Positions 15,606 through 17,210 of a stretch of 17,210 nucleotides of DNA are shown here, one piece after another. The notes below the pieces were generated by a model. That model was not told the DNA's origin and made no database searches. It was given only the letters and a program-made list of their open reading frames with translations. Source of the stretch: Streptomyces sp. NRRL B-24484 (GTDB lineage: Bacteria; Actinomycetota; Actinomycetes; Streptomycetales; Streptomycetaceae); contig NZ_JOAI01000081.1 of assembly GCF_000717715.1 (NCBI RefSeq), positions 1-17,210 on the forward strand, read 5' to 3'. Numbering within the stretch: the first letter of the stretch is position 1; each line of letters opens with the position of its first letter. Both the position numbers and the translations under genes were made by a program.

Positions 15606-15795
15606 TCATTTGGCGAGTCTGCGGTGGCAGATGAGGGCGGCGGCGATGGTGGCGAAGGCTGCGAAGTGGGTGCCTTTGCGTTCGTAGCAGCGGTGGAGCC
15701 GGCGGAAGCCGCAGAGCCGGGCGACGGTGCGCTCGATGACCCAGCGGTGGCGGCCGAGGCGGGTTGACGATTCGATGCCGCGGCGGGCGATGCAG
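15606..15795 (-). pseudogene. second IS5-family transposase tail
   Basis: On the minus strand IARRGIESSTRLGRHRWVIE continues RTVARLCGFRRLHRCYERKG and ends AALICHRRLAK at the TGA at 15606-15608. This is the standard C-terminus of IS5-type transposases that carry a GRHRWVIERT block with the catalytic Glu. Everything upstream of RRG is absent, and the adjoining sequence is unrelated. It belongs to a different IS5 subgroup from the fragment at 14627-14910 and points the opposite way. Confidence 0.75.
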
Positions 15796-16149
15796 CGCTG
15801 TCAGGCGAGTTGTATCCACCATCTTGCGGTCGTAGGCGCGGAATCGGCGGTCTGTGACAGGCTCTGGAAAAAGGTGGTACGGGAAGCCCCGGATGGGTTC
15901 CCTACTGCTGCCGCGACTGTGCGACCGCCGTGTGACATCACCAAATCCTCGGCGGCACAGCGTTCTTCCACACTTCTGGGTATCTTCTCGGCACTGGACT
16001 GGGCATCGGCGCCTGCGGCGGCCATCAGTAGCGTGAACACGATGATCACGGTGGCGGAGCATCAGAGCTACGGCGACGGCAACGTGGTGCACGGTGATCT
16101 CCCAGGAGCGAACGGGTTGTTTGAGGGCCGATCTTCTCGAACAGCCTGA
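15796..16149. other. unassigned stretch, possible small exported remnant
   Basis: No gene can be named. On the minus strand a GTG at 16049 opens IIVFTLLMAAAGADAQSS, a signal-peptide-like start, followed by EDLVMSHGGRTVAAAVG, and ends at 15801. A neighbouring frame gives VHHVAVAVALMLRH just upstream, also membrane-like, which may belong with it after a frameshift. There is no good ribosome binding site. It could be a decayed small membrane or exported protein lying between two mobile-element scars. Confidence 0.3.
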
Positions 16150-16385
16150 GAGCGCTATCTAGGGAGGGGAGGGTGGTCACGGCGCCGGTGCGGTAGTGCG
16201 CCTGCCAGCCCTGACGGTGCGCAGGTGCGCAGTCGAGTGGCTGTAGCCGAGGGTGGCCGCGTCCAGCTGCGCCGCATCCGCCAGGCCGCGTGGGCCTGCG
16301 CATAGGTAGCGGCCGGCTGCTAGCACGGCGTCGTGGACGTTGTTGCATCCCGGGTTCCCGTCGGCGGTAGCAGCCGCCCCAACGG
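16150..16385 (-). pseudogene. lytic transglycosylase C-terminal remnant
   Basis: On the minus strand DGNPGCNNVHDAVLAAGRYL is followed by CAGPRGLADAAQLDAATLGY and SHSTAHLRTVRAG; near 16210 the frame shifts to GWQAHYRTGAVTTLPSLDSA. The pattern N-V-DA-AAGRYLCA...LDAA...YSHS, with a short W-x-x-HYR ending, matches the tail of the actinobacterial lytic murein transglycosylases that cleave peptidoglycan. The catalytic Glu lobe is absent and the sequence beyond SALRLFEK is unrelated, so only a scrap is left. The assignment rests on remembered family pattern, and the edges are approximate. Confidence 0.5.
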
Positions 16386-16516
16386 TGTTTCGCCCACAAA
16401 CCCTCAGGGAGTGAACCGCGCGCACCATCTGGACGATCAGCGGTGGCGGAGGTGGCCGGCCGCAGGACTCTGGAGCAAGGTGCTCGATCCGCCTCACGTT
16501 GTCCAGGAGGGACGAA

Positions 16517-16939
16517 ATGAACGTCATGGAGTTGACCGGGACGTACACCTATCGGAGCTTCCTTGACCTGCCGGATCCCGTCGACGACTTCAACAAGCTC
16601 CGGTTCGCGCAGGCGACTCTCCGGCTGGCGGCCGAACCTGACGGCGCCGTCAACGGTGAGCTGATCCTCTCGGATCCAGGGGAGGAGCCATTGATCATCA
16701 TGGACATGGCTGGAAGAGTGTCGGCCTCGTCCCGCCTCTCGTTCACCCTGAGCGGCCGGGGTCGACCGCCCATCGCGGACTTCCACTACGAGTACGACGG
16801 CATGGTCCTGCGCCGCTGGGAGACCGGGGTCGACCAGCGGATGGTCCTCGCCGGAACGGTGCTGCGGGCGGAGCCCCACGGGAGCGCGCCCGCAGGCCGC
16901 ACCGCGAGCTTCCTCGCGGTGCGGGGCGACGGCGCATGA
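16517..16939 (+). CDS. 140-residue protein of unknown function
   Basis: ATG at 16517 follows a strong AGGAGGG five bases upstream. The frame is intact and reads MNVMELTGTYTYRSFLDLPD, then FNKLRFAQATLRLAAEPDG, LILSDPGEEPLIIMDMAGRV, SRLSFTLSGRGRPPIADFHY and RRWETGVDQRMVLAGTVLRA. The alternating polar/hydrophobic pattern suggests an all-beta barrel or sandwich. There is no signal peptide and no cysteine. TYRSF near the start and VDQR-GTV near the end look like conserved signatures that I associate with a small uncharacterised domain, but I cannot name it. It stands alone, with no partner in frame. Confidence 0.8.
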   Translation: MNVMELTGTYTYRSFLDLPDPVDDFNKLRFAQATLRLAAEPDGAVNGELILSDPGEEPLIIMDMAGRVSASSRLSFTLSGRGRPPIADFHYEYDGMVLRRWETGVDQRMVLAGTVLRAEPHGSAPAGRTASFLAVRGDGA

Positions 16940-17210
16940 CCTGGCCAACGGACGGCCCGCCGTCGGATCATCGCGAGCAGTATGTAGACCGTGCCAATCG
17001 ACATCGCGGTGCGCCGCGCGGCGATCAGGCTGGGTGACATCAGGGCGGCCGGTCCGTGGACGCGAGCCGGCCGTACCTCCGTTCCTGAGGTTTTCAGGGC
17101 ACGGGCGGTGGAGTGATTCCCAATGGTGTTTGTCAACCGGCCTGGTAACGCGGGGTGGTTGAGTCATGCCTCTGCGAGGTCGCGTCGGGGTGGCTCGGTG
17201 GTGAAGGTGC
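16940..17210. other. right edge, possible end of a gene entering the window
   Basis: From 16940 to 17163 I see no gene; the minus-strand frames look like noise. At the very edge the minus strand reads TFTTEPPRRDLAEA and stops at TGA 17164-17166, which could be the C-terminus of a gene lying mostly outside the window. Fifteen codons are too few to identify it. Confidence 0.25.

Overview
The window is high-GC actinobacterial DNA, most likely Streptomyces or a close relative such as Kitasatospora. The grounds are the third-position G/C bias, the initiator tRNA, the mix of IS701-, IS630- and IS5-like transposases typical of that group, and a Pls-type nonribosomal peptide synthetase (NRPS). It reads as an accessory region in advanced decay: a few intact genes sit among frameshifted, truncated and fused gene remnants and pieces of insertion sequences.

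Layout. Positions 1-2306 hold, on the minus strand, the 5' end of an unknown gene, an intact MerR-family regulator (348-1118), a broken alpha/beta hydrolase (1123-1961) and a broken small exported protein (1990-2306). A perfect 13-bp palindrome lies in front of the hydrolase. Next comes an initiator tRNA-Met (2492-2568), followed at once by the wreck of a NACHT-type NTPase (2591-3374) and a non-coding stretch with two hairpins. The centrepiece is an intact 1369-residue Pls/PosA-type NRPS (4011-8120): an adenylation domain whose specificity residues resemble a lysine code, a carrier domain, and three membrane-plus-left-handed-beta-helix units. This is the architecture of epsilon-poly-L-lysine synthetase. 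Its 3' end runs out of frame into the tail of a drug/metabolite transporter (7955-8474). A hemerythrin remnant (8471-8935) follows, joined in frame to the C-terminal piece of a large DNA-repair-type AAA ATPase (8936-9812). A two-gene unit of unknown function, perhaps secretion- or envelope-related, follows (9959-10964).

From 11000 the window is dominated by mobile DNA: a multiply broken IS701-type transposase, an intact papain-like C1 peptidase with its own hairpin terminator (12441-13348), an IS630-type element with complete ends and TA flanks (13439-14624), two IS5-type transposase tails on opposite strands, a broken IS-associated coiled-coil protein, a lytic-transglycosylase remnant, and one intact 140-residue protein of unknown function (16517-16939).

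How it fits together. The genes that still read cleanly (MerR, the NRPS, the two-gene unit, the C1 peptidase and the 140-residue protein) do not form an obvious single pathway. The 4-kb NRPS frame is intact while nearly every neighbour carries an indel or nonsense codon. This argues that it is still under selection, or arrived recently, and that the surrounding lesions are not simply sequence error. No CRISPR array, rRNA or replication origin was seen.
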